DNA from: Noviherbaspirillum aerium
GTDB lineage: Bacteria; Pseudomonadota; Gammaproteobacteria; Burkholderiales; Burkholderiaceae_D
Direction of reading: 5' to 3'
DNA: 64,000 nt
Assembly: GCF_008929045.1 (NCBI RefSeq)
Contig: NZ_VFAH01000004.1
Span: forward strand, 124,001-188,000
Below are positions 36,420 through 48,487 of the stretch, one piece after another. Within the stretch, counting starts at the first letter, position 1. Each line of letters opens with the position of its first letter. The notes under the pieces were generated by a model. The model saw only the letters and a list, made by a program, of their open reading frames with translations. It was not told where the DNA came from and searched no databases. A program made the translations under genes and the position numbers.

Positions 36420-38095
36420 CGCGTTTCTCCCGCTTGACGACGCTGGCGGTCTGCAGCCGGCTCGAGTTCGAGGAATTCGTCGACCAGCATGCCGATCGGC
36501 GAATAGCCGCTGCGCTGCAACCGCACCACCTTTTGGCTCGGCAGATGGGAAATCAGGTAACTGTTGGTGAATTTCCTGGGCACCAAGGCATGCCTCAATG
36601 CCTTGAGATGATGCTTTGCCCCGATTGGCAACTGTTTCAGCACGGCGCGCGCCAGCCGGCCAACAGAACCGATATCGCTTGAATTGTTCAGGGCTTCCTC
36701 GACGCCGCTGCGTATGGCGGCGGCATAGGCGGTTCGCACCTGCTCCAGATACCATCGCCTTCCCTGCCGCAGATGCAGCGGAACATCCTGCCAGAATGCC
36801 ATGAACTCAACGTCCCACAAGGGAAGCCACCAGTCGAATCCGAAGAATTCATACACCCGCACCGAATTGACGATGTACTTGGCCTGCCTTTCCTGCCAAT
36901 CCCATTTTTCGAAAGCGTCGGCAAACTGTTCATGGCCGGCGATATGGTCAACCTCTGCCCGGTCGAGCACCCTTCCGCGCCAATGCTGCAGCTTCTGCCC
37001 CTCAGGCATCGTCGAGGCGCTCACAACATAATGACGCTCGAGAATGCGGCTGACGAGCAAGGTGGTATTGACTGGCTGACTGCAGAACGCATCGACGGGA
37101 ATATGGCTGCCTGCGACGAAATCCCCGCTGTGCCCCGGCACGAAAACACAATCTTCGTCCACGATGCCGCGCTGCTTCAGCGCCCGCACCGCAATCCAGT
37201 CCTGAACGTGCGGCAGGCTGGTCCAACCCGAAGCCCAGCGCTGGAAGCGCCGCCGCTCTTCGGTATGCCAGGCGGCGCACCAGTCATGTTCGCTGTACTC
37301 GACAAAGTGCCAGGGCAATCTCAATTCCCGGGCCACGCGCTGGCTGTATCCCGACTCCTTGTTGCCCTTGATGCCATAGGTGAACGTCAGCACCTTGCCG
37401 TAACCGCGCCTTGCCAGCATCAACGCGATGAAACGGGAGTCGTAGCCTCCGCTTAGCAGAATCACGATCTGCCGGCCACCGGCATACTGGATCAGACGGT
37501 CGATTGCTGCCATGGCATGGCCATTCATTCTCTGGCTCAGTGTGTCGGGCGAGCAGTCCGCCGTTGGCCGGTGCAGGAACCGGTAATAGCGATGCGTCGC
37601 CGCTTCCACCTGCTGGCCCGGCCCGGGCTTGGCGGACACGTGAAGGAATTCACCGGCCTGGAGTTGCTTCACATTCGGATACAGGGTGTCGCTGCCGGTG
37701 ACGTAGCCGGCCAGGCGGAATTCTTCATGGGCTTCGGGGTCCATCACGCGGTCCCCGATTGCCTGGCGTACCCATTCCGCGTCATCGCCGAGATAAACCT
37801 TGCCATCGGCTTCGGCGTAGAACAGCGGAATACTGCGCACATGATCGACTGCGGCGATCAGCTTATCCTCGCCCTGCCAGACGAGGGCATGGAAGCCGTT
37901 GAGGCTCTGCAGCAGTTGATGCCAGGAATCAAGCCATGGACCGATTCCGCCATCGCACCCCGGGAGAAGCCCTGCCATTTCAATGGCGTCCTCGTATAGA
38001 GTCTCCTGATGGAATACCGCGCCGCGCCAATGCATGCCGCTTGCGGTATCAAGCTGCCACTGCCTTCCAGCCAGACGAATGAGGACGTCCTTCAT
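36416..38095 (-). CDS. Asparagine-synthase-like protein lacking the glutaminase cysteine
   Basis: A 559-residue relative of class B asparagine synthetase. The N-terminal domain has the fold's LNGFHALVW and DHVRSIPLFYAEADG runs but no cysteine after the initiator methionine, so it should not hydrolyse glutamine. The synthetase domain keeps the ATP pyrophosphatase loop LLSGGYDSR (about 213-221). In polysaccharide loci such proteins (for example WbpS of P. aeruginosa O6) are linked with amidation of uronic acids. The adjacent WbpABDE pathway makes one, so uronamide formation is a fair inference. ATG at 38095 overlaps the wzx stop codon; AGGAG is nine bases upstream. Confidence 0.82.
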   Translation of the reverse strand: MKDVLIRLAGRQWQLDTASGMHWRGAVFHQETLYEDAIEMAGLLPGCDGGIGPWLDSWHQLLQSLNGFHALVWQGEDKLIAAVDHVRSIPLFYAEADGKVYLGDDAEWVRQAIGDRVMDPEAHEEFRLAGYVTGSDTLYPNVKQLQAGEFLHVSAKPGPGQQVEAATHRYYRFLHRPTADCSPDTLSQRMNGHAMAAIDRLIQYAGGRQIVILLSGGYDSRFIALMLARRGYGKVLTFTYGIKGNKESGYSQRVARELRLPWHFVEYSEHDWCAAWHTEERRRFQRWASGWTSLPHVQDWIAVRALKQRGIVDEDCVFVPGHSGDFVAGSHIPVDAFCSQPVNTTLLVSRILERHYVVSASTMPEGQKLQHWRGRVLDRAEVDHIAGHEQFADAFEKWDWQERQAKYIVNSVRVYEFFGFDWWLPLWDVEFMAFWQDVPLHLRQGRRWYLEQVRTAYAAAIRSGVEEALNNSSDIGSVGRLARAVLKQLPIGAKHHLKALRHALVPRKFTNSYLISHLPSQKVVRLQRSGYSPIGMLVDEFLELEPAADRQRRQAGETR

Positions 38096-39540
38096 CGTAA
38101 TGCGCTCCTGATCAACAATCCGTATCGAACGGCAGCCATCACGGCGACCGCAGCTATCGCCAGCGTCCATGCCGATGGCTCATCGTTTCGCACAAGAACA
38201 AAAACAAGGGGGAAATTCAACAGCAGACTCCAGCCGATGGCAGCAGACCCGGCGGCGCGGATCGCACGTCCCGGACTGCCGGAGGCCCGCAATATCCAGA
38301 GCAACTGGCCGCTCCAGCAGCATGCGCTGACGAGCGCGAACAGAACGATGGCCAGCCTTGCGTCGCCCTTCCATGCGCCGAAAGCAATCGCCGACGCGCG
38401 CATGCCCAGCAAGGCGAGCTGAAAATTCAATCCTGCCGCCTGCCGCCCGAGCACATCGAAAGCTGCGCATAAGGGCGACGTTACGAATACGAGATAAAGC
38501 CAGGGCGCCAGCCATTGCGCAATGACGCCCGCTTCCCGCCATTCGTCGCCAAATATCCGCCCGAACAATTGCGGACCGACCAGCGCCAGCGTGAACGCGG
38601 GAGGCATGCCGATCTGCGCCAGCCTGCCATGCACACCAGCCACCAGCACGCCGAAGCGCCCTTCACGCCATGCCTGCGCAGCACCAGACAAAAACACGCT
38701 GGCAATCGACTTTCCCAGCACCAGCATGGGCATGGACAGCACGCGGTTGGCAAGGCTGTACATACCGGCGACAACCGGATCGAACAGCGCAGCGAACAGC
38801 AGCGGCGGCAATTGCGAACCAGTGGTGTTGAACAAGGCGGCCCACGATGCAAGCAGGGGAAAGTGCTTGTACCGCCGGCCGACGGCAGTCACGTCGCGCC
38901 AGCGGATCGTTGCCAGCAGTCCAAGCCTAGGCCGGACCGTGCGCCAGCCGAGCGAACCCAGTCCCATTCCGCCGCCCGCGGTTTGCCCTATGAGCAGTGC
39001 GCCCGGTCCCAGCATGGAAGCGCCGGCCTGGATCGCCGCACAGGTGAGAGACTGGCTCAGCCTCGTGGCGGCCAGTGCGCCGAACTCGCGCGTCCGTATG
39101 GCCCAGGACTGCAGTATGTTGTAGCCCCCGGCCAGCAAGCCGCCCAGCGGTACCAGGTAGAAATAGGACGCCAGTTCCGGCGCATTAAGCAAGCGGGCAA
39201 ATTCCTCGCCGAAATAAAGCAGCGGCACGGCGACCACAGCTGCCGTCAGCAAGGCAAGCCCCAGGCTGAGCAGCAGCAATGCTCCGGCATCGCGATCATC
39301 TTCGGGCAAGGGAATCGCTTGCTCGTAGCGAAGGCTCATGATGACCGTCAACAGCATCAGCAAGGCAATGAAGATCCCGAGCAGGCCGAATGCATGGGGC
39401 GAATAAATCCTTGTGAGCAAGGGAGCGGCAATGATCGTGACGCCCTGCGCCATGACGGTCCCGCTCACCAGCACAGAAACATTACGGAAAGTTTGCCTTC
39501 GCGAGGGCACGTCGGCGGCAATGGTCTCGCGTCCCCGCAT
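38092..39540 (-). CDS. wzx: Lipid-linked oligosaccharide flippase (Wzx-like, PST family)
   Basis: An inner-membrane protein of 482 residues with about twelve to fourteen hydrophobic segments, which would turn the undecaprenyl-linked repeat unit to the periplasmic face. The N-terminal pattern (FRNVSVLVSGTVMAQGVTII then PLLTRIYSPHAFGLLGIF) is the usual start of the polysaccharide-transporter branch of the MOP superfamily. It starts at ATG 39540, which overlaps the wzc stop codon as TGATG. It sits between the chain-length kinase and the amidotransferase-like gene. Confidence 0.9.
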   Translation of the reverse strand: MRGRETIAADVPSRRQTFRNVSVLVSGTVMAQGVTIIAAPLLTRIYSPHAFGLLGIFIALLMLLTVIMSLRYEQAIPLPEDDRDAGALLLLSLGLALLTAAVVAVPLLYFGEEFARLLNAPELASYFYLVPLGGLLAGGYNILQSWAIRTREFGALAATRLSQSLTCAAIQAGASMLGPGALLIGQTAGGGMGLGSLGWRTVRPRLGLLATIRWRDVTAVGRRYKHFPLLASWAALFNTTGSQLPPLLFAALFDPVVAGMYSLANRVLSMPMLVLGKSIASVFLSGAAQAWREGRFGVLVAGVHGRLAQIGMPPAFTLALVGPQLFGRIFGDEWREAGVIAQWLAPWLYLVFVTSPLCAAFDVLGRQAAGLNFQLALLGMRASAIAFGAWKGDARLAIVLFALVSACCWSGQLLWILRASGSPGRAIRAAGSAAIGWSLLLNFPLVFVLVRNDEPSAWTLAIAAVAVMAAVRYGLLIRSALR

Positions 39541-41843
39541 CAACGGCCCTCGGCGACGAGTTCACCGCCGGCACTGCCGCCGCGTGCATACTCCGCCGCG
39601 CGGCCATATCGGAAACGGCCCGCTCCGCCGTATTTGCTGTAGGTTCCATACGTACCGGGACGATCTCGATGGCCATTGAACACGATGCCGGAGATGGAAG
39701 CGCCGGCGGCGTCGAGCTGCCCGACTGCTTCTTCGATTTCATCGACGGTACTCACGCCTGCGCGCACCACCGTGAAGGTTGCACCCGCATAGGGCGCTAC
39801 AGCGAGTGCGTCCGCCGCCAACAGTACTGGCGCGGTATCAATGATGACAAGATCATAGAGGTTTGCCAGATGCTGCAGCACGGAAGTCAGCCTGGCGTCG
39901 GCAAGCACTTCCGCGGGGCCTGTCAACGATGAACCGGTGGACAGGAAGTCCAGGTTGTTCATCACGCCGCGATGTATCGCCTGCTCGGGCGGCATACGAC
40001 CGAGTACCGCTTCGCACAAGCCGCCCAGCCTTTCCAGCCCGAAGCGTCGATGCAGGTATCCAGTGCGCAGGTCTGCATCGATCAGCAGGATCTTCTTGCC
40101 GCATGCCGCCATCACCGCCGCCAGGTTCGCCGACACGAAGGATTTGCCGACGCCCGGTGTCGCTCCGGTGATGGCCACGATATTATTCCGCGTGCCCTGC
40201 AGGTCAAACTGCAGCGTCGTGCGGAAACGCCGCAGGCACTCCAGCGTCGGATCGCTCGCCGTCACATCGTCCAGGGTCGCAAAGCCCGCTGCCGTCCTTG
40301 GAACTTTGCCAATACCGAGTTTCCTTTTTTCGACAACCGGCTTTCCGTATCCGGCCAGCGAGGCGCTGTAGGGAATGGACGCCCTCACCGGCATGCCGAG
40401 TTCTTCGACAATATCGGCAGGGTCGTCGAGCCGGCGGTACACCGTCTTTCTAAACCAGGCGCCCAATATACCCAGCAGCAGACCGGCCACCGCTGCCATG
40501 CCAATGATCATCATGCGCTTCGGCTTGACAGGGCGCTCCGGCATTTCGGGCGCGTCGAGCAGGCGTGCAAATCCGCCCTTGCTCGCCATGATCAGCTGCA
40601 GTTGCTGAGCGGTGGTCAGCACGGCGGAGTAGACCGCGGTGTTGACCTTGACATCCCGGCTCAGCCGCAGGACGTCCTGCTCAACTGCCGGCAGGCGCTT
40701 GATGCGCGCCTCCACACCGGCGAGATCGCGCGCAACGACCTGCATCTGCTGGGTGATGGCAACGACTGCCGGCGCATCCTCCTGAAAACGTACCAGCAGG
40801 TCTTCTTTGCGCTGACGCAGTTCCGACATGCGTATCTGCGCGCTCACCGATTGCTGCAAGATGGTTTTCGCCTCTTCCTGCAGGTCGATGGTTCCGAGCG
40901 CATGGCGCACGGCGTTGTACTCGCTTTCCGCCCTGGCAAGCTCCTGTTTTAGCTGGGGGAGCTGCCGGTTGAGCGAGGCCAGTGCGCGTTCGGCGTCCTG
41001 TGCCTTGCGCTCTTCGTTCTGCCTGATGTATTCCACGCCGATCTCCCTGAGCTGCCGCGTTGCGAGCCATGGATCCGCGCTTTCAATGGTGACAGAGATG
41101 ATGCCCGATTGCTTACCGGTTTCCGCGATCTTGAGGTTGTTCTGCAGGTCCTCGATGGCGTCCAGCCGTGATGAGCGTCGCATGATGAACCCTACTCCGG
41201 CGTTCGCCTCCAGCCGATCCACCTGAAGTGCGATCACGCGACTGCCGACCTGCCACTGTTCAAGTATGCCGACCCGCCCTCTGAAGGATCGGCCTTCGTG
41301 CGTGAGCAGATAGCGCCCTTCGCCCTCGGCGATCAACTCGAAATCGGCATTTTCCAATTCCTTTGGCACATCAAAGCGTGACACTTCCATGCGTTCCCTG
41401 CCCCAGGCAAAGCTACCGAAACCGAACAAACCCGGGGCCGATAGTTCGGTATTGCGCCGGGCGACCCAGGCGCCGATCAATGGAAAGTAAGATGGCCTCG
41501 CCTCGATATATGAATGCGTCCGGTCGACTGCTGCGGCAACGATACGGCGCGACTTGAGCACACCGATCTCGGCGGTGGCTTCCGGTTTTCTCGACTCTGC
41601 GCTGGTACTGCCATCACCGAGCAATCCGGTAGACAGTCCTGAAGGATCAGCGACCTGAATCAGGATGTTGGACTGGTAGACCGGAGAAGCAAGCAATGCG
41701 TAAATGACGCCTGCCGATGTCACAAGCACGGCAATGCTGAATACAAGTAGCAGGTTGTTACGGAGGAGGAGCCAGTAACGGCGCCAGGGAAAGGCATCTT
41801 CTCTTGCGAGATGGGGCGTAATTTGTTGAATCGGATAATTCAT
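39540..41843 (-). CDS. wzc: Polysaccharide co-polymerase with tyrosine autokinase (Wzc/EpsB-type)
   Basis: A 767-residue inner-membrane protein that sets chain length and drives export of capsule or exopolysaccharide. Wzz domain: first helix at about residues 25-52, then a long periplasmic part with a coiled-coil stretch (about 275-400), then the second helix (443-463). The cytoplasmic BY-kinase domain has Walker A ITGATPGVGKS (558-568), Walker A' LLIDADLR and Walker B VIIDTAPVL. The C-terminal tail carries a tyrosine cluster (YGTYSKYGG, then RYGRAAEY), the autophosphorylation site. ATG at 41843 is chosen from the family start. No wza or wzb gene lies in the window. It heads the first block of the locus. 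Confidence 0.93.
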   Translation of the reverse strand: MNYPIQQITPHLAREDAFPWRRYWLLLRNNLLLVFSIAVLVTSAGVIYALLASPVYQSNILIQVADPSGLSTGLLGDGSTSAESRKPEATAEIGVLKSRRIVAAAVDRTHSYIEARPSYFPLIGAWVARRNTELSAPGLFGFGSFAWGRERMEVSRFDVPKELENADFELIAEGEGRYLLTHEGRSFRGRVGILEQWQVGSRVIALQVDRLEANAGVGFIMRRSSRLDAIEDLQNNLKIAETGKQSGIISVTIESADPWLATRQLREIGVEYIRQNEERKAQDAERALASLNRQLPQLKQELARAESEYNAVRHALGTIDLQEEAKTILQQSVSAQIRMSELRQRKEDLLVRFQEDAPAVVAITQQMQVVARDLAGVEARIKRLPAVEQDVLRLSRDVKVNTAVYSAVLTTAQQLQLIMASKGGFARLLDAPEMPERPVKPKRMMIIGMAAVAGLLLGILGAWFRKTVYRRLDDPADIVEELGMPVRASIPYSASLAGYGKPVVEKRKLGIGKVPRTAAGFATLDDVTASDPTLECLRRFRTTLQFDLQGTRNNIVAITGATPGVGKSFVSANLAAVMAACGKKILLIDADLRTGYLHRRFGLERLGGLCEAVLGRMPPEQAIHRGVMNNLDFLSTGSSLTGPAEVLADARLTSVLQHLANLYDLVIIDTAPVLLAADALAVAPYAGATFTVVRAGVSTVDEIEEAVGQLDAAGASISGIVFNGHRDRPGTYGTYSKYGGAGRFRYGRAAEYARGGSAGGELVAEGR

Positions 41844-42493
41844 TGGCGCTCTGTCTGCATGGTGGATGATCCTGCTCGCATGGCGATGGTGATCAACCAG
41901 CCATGTTCCCTGGTCTGTTTTCAAAATGGCGGCGTGACTTGATCCTTGCGCAACGGCGTCATGCATATCGCGTACTTCACGTACGGACGCTTTCTCGCAC
42001 CGAGTGCAAGCGGCTGGTTACGTTCTCCTGCAGCCTCGCATGACTGCGCCCTGCATCTCTGCCTACCTGCTTATATCGTGCGCCAAATCGGCATTCCGGG
42101 CTGGCTGCATGTCATCCGGAAACCACGCGCACGCCACGAGACATGACGCGGCCGATTCACTTATGCGCGATCGAGTTGCGCTGTCAGCACAAAATAGCTC
42201 TGTGCCCAGGCTGCTAAAGTGTAGCCATGCACGCCCAAAAGAAAAGTATGAAAAATCGATTCAATACAGCATTAGAAGTGCGCAGCCAAAGGTCGTTTTC
42301 GATGTAGTTATTTCATCGCTCTCGTGCGCGACTATCCGATCGATGTCTTTCATATGTGCACACCGCGCGTGGAAGAGCGGCGAACGATCACTGATTCTAT
42401 AAATGACCTTACCGTCATCCTGTCGCCATACGCCGGCGGCCCTGTGCGGATCGAATTGCACGATCGTTGGAGCCACGGAAAAAAGAGCGAAAA
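41844..42493 (-). promoter_or_regulatory. Upstream region of the polysaccharide operon
   Basis: About 650 bases in front of wzc without a supportable gene. On the minus strand CTGACA (42187-42182) and CATAAG (42165-42160) stand 16 bases apart and could be a weak sigma-70 promoter with a leader of roughly 310 bases. No JUMPstart-like element and no clear sigma-54 site were seen. Small open frames here lack ribosome-binding sites. Confidence 0.35.
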
Positions 42494-42520
42494 AAAACGG
42501 GAGCAAAAAGCTCCCGTTTT
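42494..42520 (-). terminator. Terminator downstream of guaA
   Basis: AAAACGGGAGC (42494-42504) and GCTCCCGTTTT (42510-42520) form an 11-bp perfect stem with loop AAAAA. On the minus strand a run of seven Ts follows the stem, so it ends guaB-guaA transcripts after they pass palindromic element B. Confidence 0.88.
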
Positions 42521-42550
42521 GGCCTTACATGTTTTTAACTCTGGGTCTTA

Positions 42551-42713
42551 TACCAATCCCAAACCAAACCATGAGATGAGACTACGTCTTTTTCCGCCTG
42601 CCCGCGTTGCACCAGTCATCCATAGCCAGCTATGGTTCCTGACTTGCGACCTCGGCCTCGCGTGTCAAAAAAATCCGTCGATTTCATTTGGCATGGATGA
42701 CTCCGGACCGGTA
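42551..42713. repeat. Palindromic intergenic element, copy B (163 bp)
   Basis: Same length as copy A at 2360-2522, with the same ends (TACCAATCCC at left, CCGGTA at right) and the shared block CGTCTTTTTCCGCCTG at 42585-42600. Inner complementary arms AGTCATCCAT (42614-42623) and ATGGATGACT (42693-42702) match perfectly. The central hairpin is ATAGC (42622-42626), loop CA, GCTAT (42629-42633). Like copy A, it directly touches the stop codon TAA of the minus-strand gene beside it, here guaA. Confidence 0.85.
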
Positions 42714-44294
<1,581 letters not shown>

Positions 44295-44315
44295 GGAGAG
44301 TGCTGGTTTGAGTAA

Positions 44316-45356
44316 TCAGTTTGAATCCGGGGTAGCGTTGACGACGCGGTTGCGTCCAGCGTCCTTTGCGACATAGAGCGCGGTATCGGCACGGCTGATC
44401 AGTTCTTCGGTAGTCGCTGCCGGAAACAAATCCGACGAGGCGACGCCCGCACTGATCGTCAGGTTCAGCGTGACGCCGTTAATCACTTCCGGCTGGGAAG
44501 CGATCGCCGCCCGCATGCGCTCCGCCACTGTCATTGCGGTGGCATGCGAGGCGCCCGGCAGGACGATCAGGAATTCTTCCCCGCCGTAGCGGCCCAGCGC
44601 TTCCTGCGGACGGATACAGGAACGCAGGCGGCTGGCCACCTTGACAAGGACTTCATCGCCGGCCGGATGACCGTAGGTATCGTTGATCTTCTTGAAATGG
44701 TCGAGGTCGGCAACGATCAGGCCAAGCGGCAAACCGAGCTTGTCGCAGCGTATCGCCTCGATGGTCAGAATGCGCATGATCGCGCCCCTGTTCCATGTCC
44801 CGAGCAAGGGATCGATCAGGGACTTGCGGCGCAGGTTCTTGTTCTTTTTCTGAAGCTCCAGTTGCGAGGCATTCAGCATGCGCACTTCCAGCTCCCGTTC
44901 GACCAGCCCCGCAAGGTCCGCCAGCGTCTGGCGATCACTTTCGGCAAACCCAGTGCGCGGCGCATGATCGATCAAGCTGATGGTGCCGACAAGCGTCGCG
45001 TCCTGCCTGTAGATCGGGTGTGATGCATAAAAACGGATATGCGGCGCGCCGTTCACTGAAGGATGGTCCTTGAGCGAGACATGCCGGCCGGCGTCGTGCA
45101 CGACGACGAGCTCCTCCGAGGGAGCGATGTCATGGCAAAACGCCGTCGCGCGGTCCATCGCCGCCGACGAAGTGTCCATGACCGGATTGACCGCATTGTC
45201 ATTGTTGAATGTGACAATGCAGTCGGCCACATTGAACAATTGTTTGCCGATGCGGCGGATACGCAGGAGCTGGGGATCGCTGCACGAAGTCAGCCCGGCC
45301 TGCTCCGACGGGGCGACCGTGGATTCGAACTGCAGCGGAGCGGCCGTTGTGCTCAT
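44316..45356 (-). CDS. GAF-GGDEF diguanylate cyclase between guaB and guaA
   Basis: A 346-residue cytoplasmic protein with a GAF-type sensor domain (about 25-155), a short helical linker and a GGDEF domain that makes cyclic di-GMP from two GTP. The active site is intact as RYGGEEF (256-262); ADLDHFKKINDTYGHPAGD carries the metal and GTP-binding residues. The product-inhibition site five residues before the active site reads RPQE, not RxxD, so feedback may be weak. No membrane segment is visible. It starts 24 bases after guaB and ends 21 bases before guaA. Being inside the GMP pathway operon is notable, since GTP is its substrate. Confidence 0.92.
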   Translation of the reverse strand: MSTTAAPLQFESTVAPSEQAGLTSCSDPQLLRIRRIGKQLFNVADCIVTFNNDNAVNPVMDTSSAAMDRATAFCHDIAPSEELVVVHDAGRHVSLKDHPSVNGAPHIRFYASHPIYRQDATLVGTISLIDHAPRTGFAESDRQTLADLAGLVERELEVRMLNASQLELQKKNKNLRRKSLIDPLLGTWNRGAIMRILTIEAIRCDKLGLPLGLIVADLDHFKKINDTYGHPAGDEVLVKVASRLRSCIRPQEALGRYGGEEFLIVLPGASHATAMTVAERMRAAIASQPEVINGVTLNLTISAGVASSDLFPAATTEELISRADTALYVAKDAGRNRVVNATPDSN

Positions 45357-45380
45357 GAGGATCCCCGTTCCGTGATCCGG

Positions 45381-47155
<1,775 letters not shown>

Positions 47156-47653
47156 ATGACTACCCCCTTACATCGTCGATGCTTCACCGGCGCCATGTCG
47201 CTCATTTTCCTCGCTGTCTGCGGCAGCGCCGCCGCACAGTACGTCTGGCTCGACGAGAAGGGAACCAGGCAGTTTTCCGACCGGCCGCCGCCCTCATCGG
47301 TTCCTGCCGCCCGTATCCTGAAGCAGCCTGGCGGCATCTCTTCGGCGCCAACCGCCGCGCAATCATCCGCCCCCGCCGCTCCTGCCGAAAAAACAACGGC
47401 GGAGAAAAATGCTGAATTCCGCAAGCGCCAGTTGGAGCGTGAGGAAAAGGAAAAGAAAACGGCAGAGGAAGGGAAGCTGGCCGCCGACAAGGCGAGGAAC
47501 TGCGAACGGGCGCAAGAGTATCAGCGCAGCCTCGAAGCCGGCGTACGCATCAGCCGGACCGAAAGGAATGGCGAACGCTCCTACTTGTCGGACGAACAAC
47601 GCGAGCGCGATCTGAACGAGACGCGGCGCATGCTGAGCGAGTGCAAGTCATAG
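47156..47653 (+). CDS. DUF4124 domain periplasmic protein
   Basis: A 165-residue exported protein. The N-terminal signal peptide runs to about GSAAA (residue 27). The DUF4124 domain follows (YVWLDEKGTRQFSDRPPPSS), a small fold common in betaproteobacterial periplasmic proteins and of unknown role. After an alanine- and proline-rich linker comes a long charged helix, probably coiled coil (EKNAEFRKRQLEREEKEKK onward), with two cysteines (NCERAQEYQ and the last residues). ATG at 47156 has AAGGA at good distance and opens on the signal peptide. It stands divergent to guaB; no partner is evident. Confidence 0.85.
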   Translation: MTTPLHRRCFTGAMSLIFLAVCGSAAAQYVWLDEKGTRQFSDRPPPSSVPAARILKQPGGISSAPTAAQSSAPAAPAEKTTAEKNAEFRKRQLEREEKEKKTAEEGKLAADKARNCERAQEYQRSLEAGVRISRTERNGERSYLSDEQRERDLNETRRMLSECKS

Positions 47654-47708
47654 GAACACTATGCGAGCGGCGCGTGGCGTGGCTGACGGAAGGGAAAATG
47701 CCGCTGGC

Positions 47709-47999
47709 TCAGGCTTCGCGAGCCTTCTTCCCGGCGCGGCGACGACGGGCATCCTTCGGATCCGCGATCAGCGGACGGTACACTTCCACCCTGTCATGAT
47801 CGCGCAGCACCGTATCGAGAGTCTTCAATTTGCCGTAAATGCCTACACGCGCTGTATCGATGTCGATCTCCGGCACCACCTGCAGCAAGTCGCTGAGCTC
47901 GATTGCACGCCTGAGAGTCATGCCTTCCTGGACGCGCAGTGCCTTGAGGAACTGCCTGTCAGGCAATGCGTAGCAGACTTGAACGCTGATTTCACCCAT
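47709..47999 (-). CDS. rnfH: RnfH family ubiquitin-like protein
   Basis: A 96-residue protein of the RnfH family, with a beta-grasp fold: ISVQVCYALPDRQFLKAL at the start, GMTLRRAIELS in the middle and DRVEVYRPLIADPK near the end. It ends in a basic tail. Function is not settled. It follows ratA with an 8-base overlap (ATG at 47999 inside the ratA end), the standard ratA-rnfH pair next to smpB. Confidence 0.92.
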   Translation of the reverse strand: MGEISVQVCYALPDRQFLKALRVQEGMTLRRAIELSDLLQVVPEIDIDTARVGIYGKLKTLDTVLRDHDRVEVYRPLIADPKDARRRRAGKKAREA

Positions 48000-48423
48000 A
48001 AACCGCCTCGGCCCGCTTGCTGAAGGAATCGACGAAGCTGTTTGCAATCATATTGAAGACAGGCCCGATCAGGCTTTCGAGCATGCGGCTGGAAAACTCG
48101 TAATGCAGCTCGAAATCGATCTTGCAGGCATCTGCACGCAAGGATTTGAATGTCCATTGGCCATGCAGCTGCTTGAAAGGTCCCTCAAGCAGCACCATCT
48201 TGATGGATGTCGGCGGAGAATTGGTGTTTTCGGTGGAAAATGATTGCTTGACGCCATGGTAGTTGATCCTGATGGACGCAATTACCTTGTTTCCCTCGCG
48301 CGAACGCACTTCCGTGCCGCCGCACCAGGGCAGGAATTTCGGGTATTCCTCGATGTTGTCCACCAACGCGAACATCTGCTCCGCGCTATAGCCGAGCAAT
48401 ACGGATTTATGTACGACAGCCAT
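47992..48423 (-). CDS. ratA: Type II toxin-antitoxin system toxin RatA / coenzyme Q-binding START domain protein
   Basis: A 143-residue START-like protein (VLLGYSAEQMFALVDNIEEYPKF, LPWCGG). In E. coli, RatA was described as blocking 70S ribosome assembly; its eukaryotic relative Coq10 binds ubiquinone, and the ubiquinone role may be general. Tail SFVDSFSKRAEAVYG is typical. It is divergent from smpB, with 64 bases between, and overlaps rnfH. Despite the toxin label there is no sign here of a dedicated toxin-antitoxin operon. Confidence 0.92.
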   Translation of the reverse strand: MAVVHKSVLLGYSAEQMFALVDNIEEYPKFLPWCGGTEVRSREGNKVIASIRINYHGVKQSFSTENTNSPPTSIKMVLLEGPFKQLHGQWTFKSLRADACKIDFELHYEFSSRMLESLIGPVFNMIANSFVDSFSKRAEAVYG

Positions 48424-48487
48424 TGAAAATACCGTTTGATAAAATACGAACCCTTAATTTTAACTGAGCGCCTTCTTTCCCACACTC
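48424..48487. promoter_or_regulatory. Short divergent promoter region of ratA and smpB
   Basis: Only 64 AT-rich bases separate the two divergent starts, so promoters overlap or reach into the genes. GATAAAATACG around 48440 offers a -10-like TAAAAT toward smpB. Hexamers for ratA could not be fixed. Confidence 0.4.

Noticed and set aside
22571-41843. The polysaccharide locus as a recently acquired foreign island
   Set aside because: Apart from the AT-rich gap near 29735-29830, base and codon use look like the flanks, no integrase or flanking repeat was seen, and the genes are tightly coupled. Old transfer remains possible.
42261-42506. A short minus-strand open frame between guaA and wzc
   Set aside because: It begins inside the guaA terminator region, lacks a ribosome-binding site and has no protein signature.
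47992-48423. ratA as half of a toxin-antitoxin system
   Set aside because: Gene order (smpB divergent, rnfH downstream) is a conserved housekeeping arrangement. RnfH is not a proven antitoxin, and a START/Coq10-type role is as likely.
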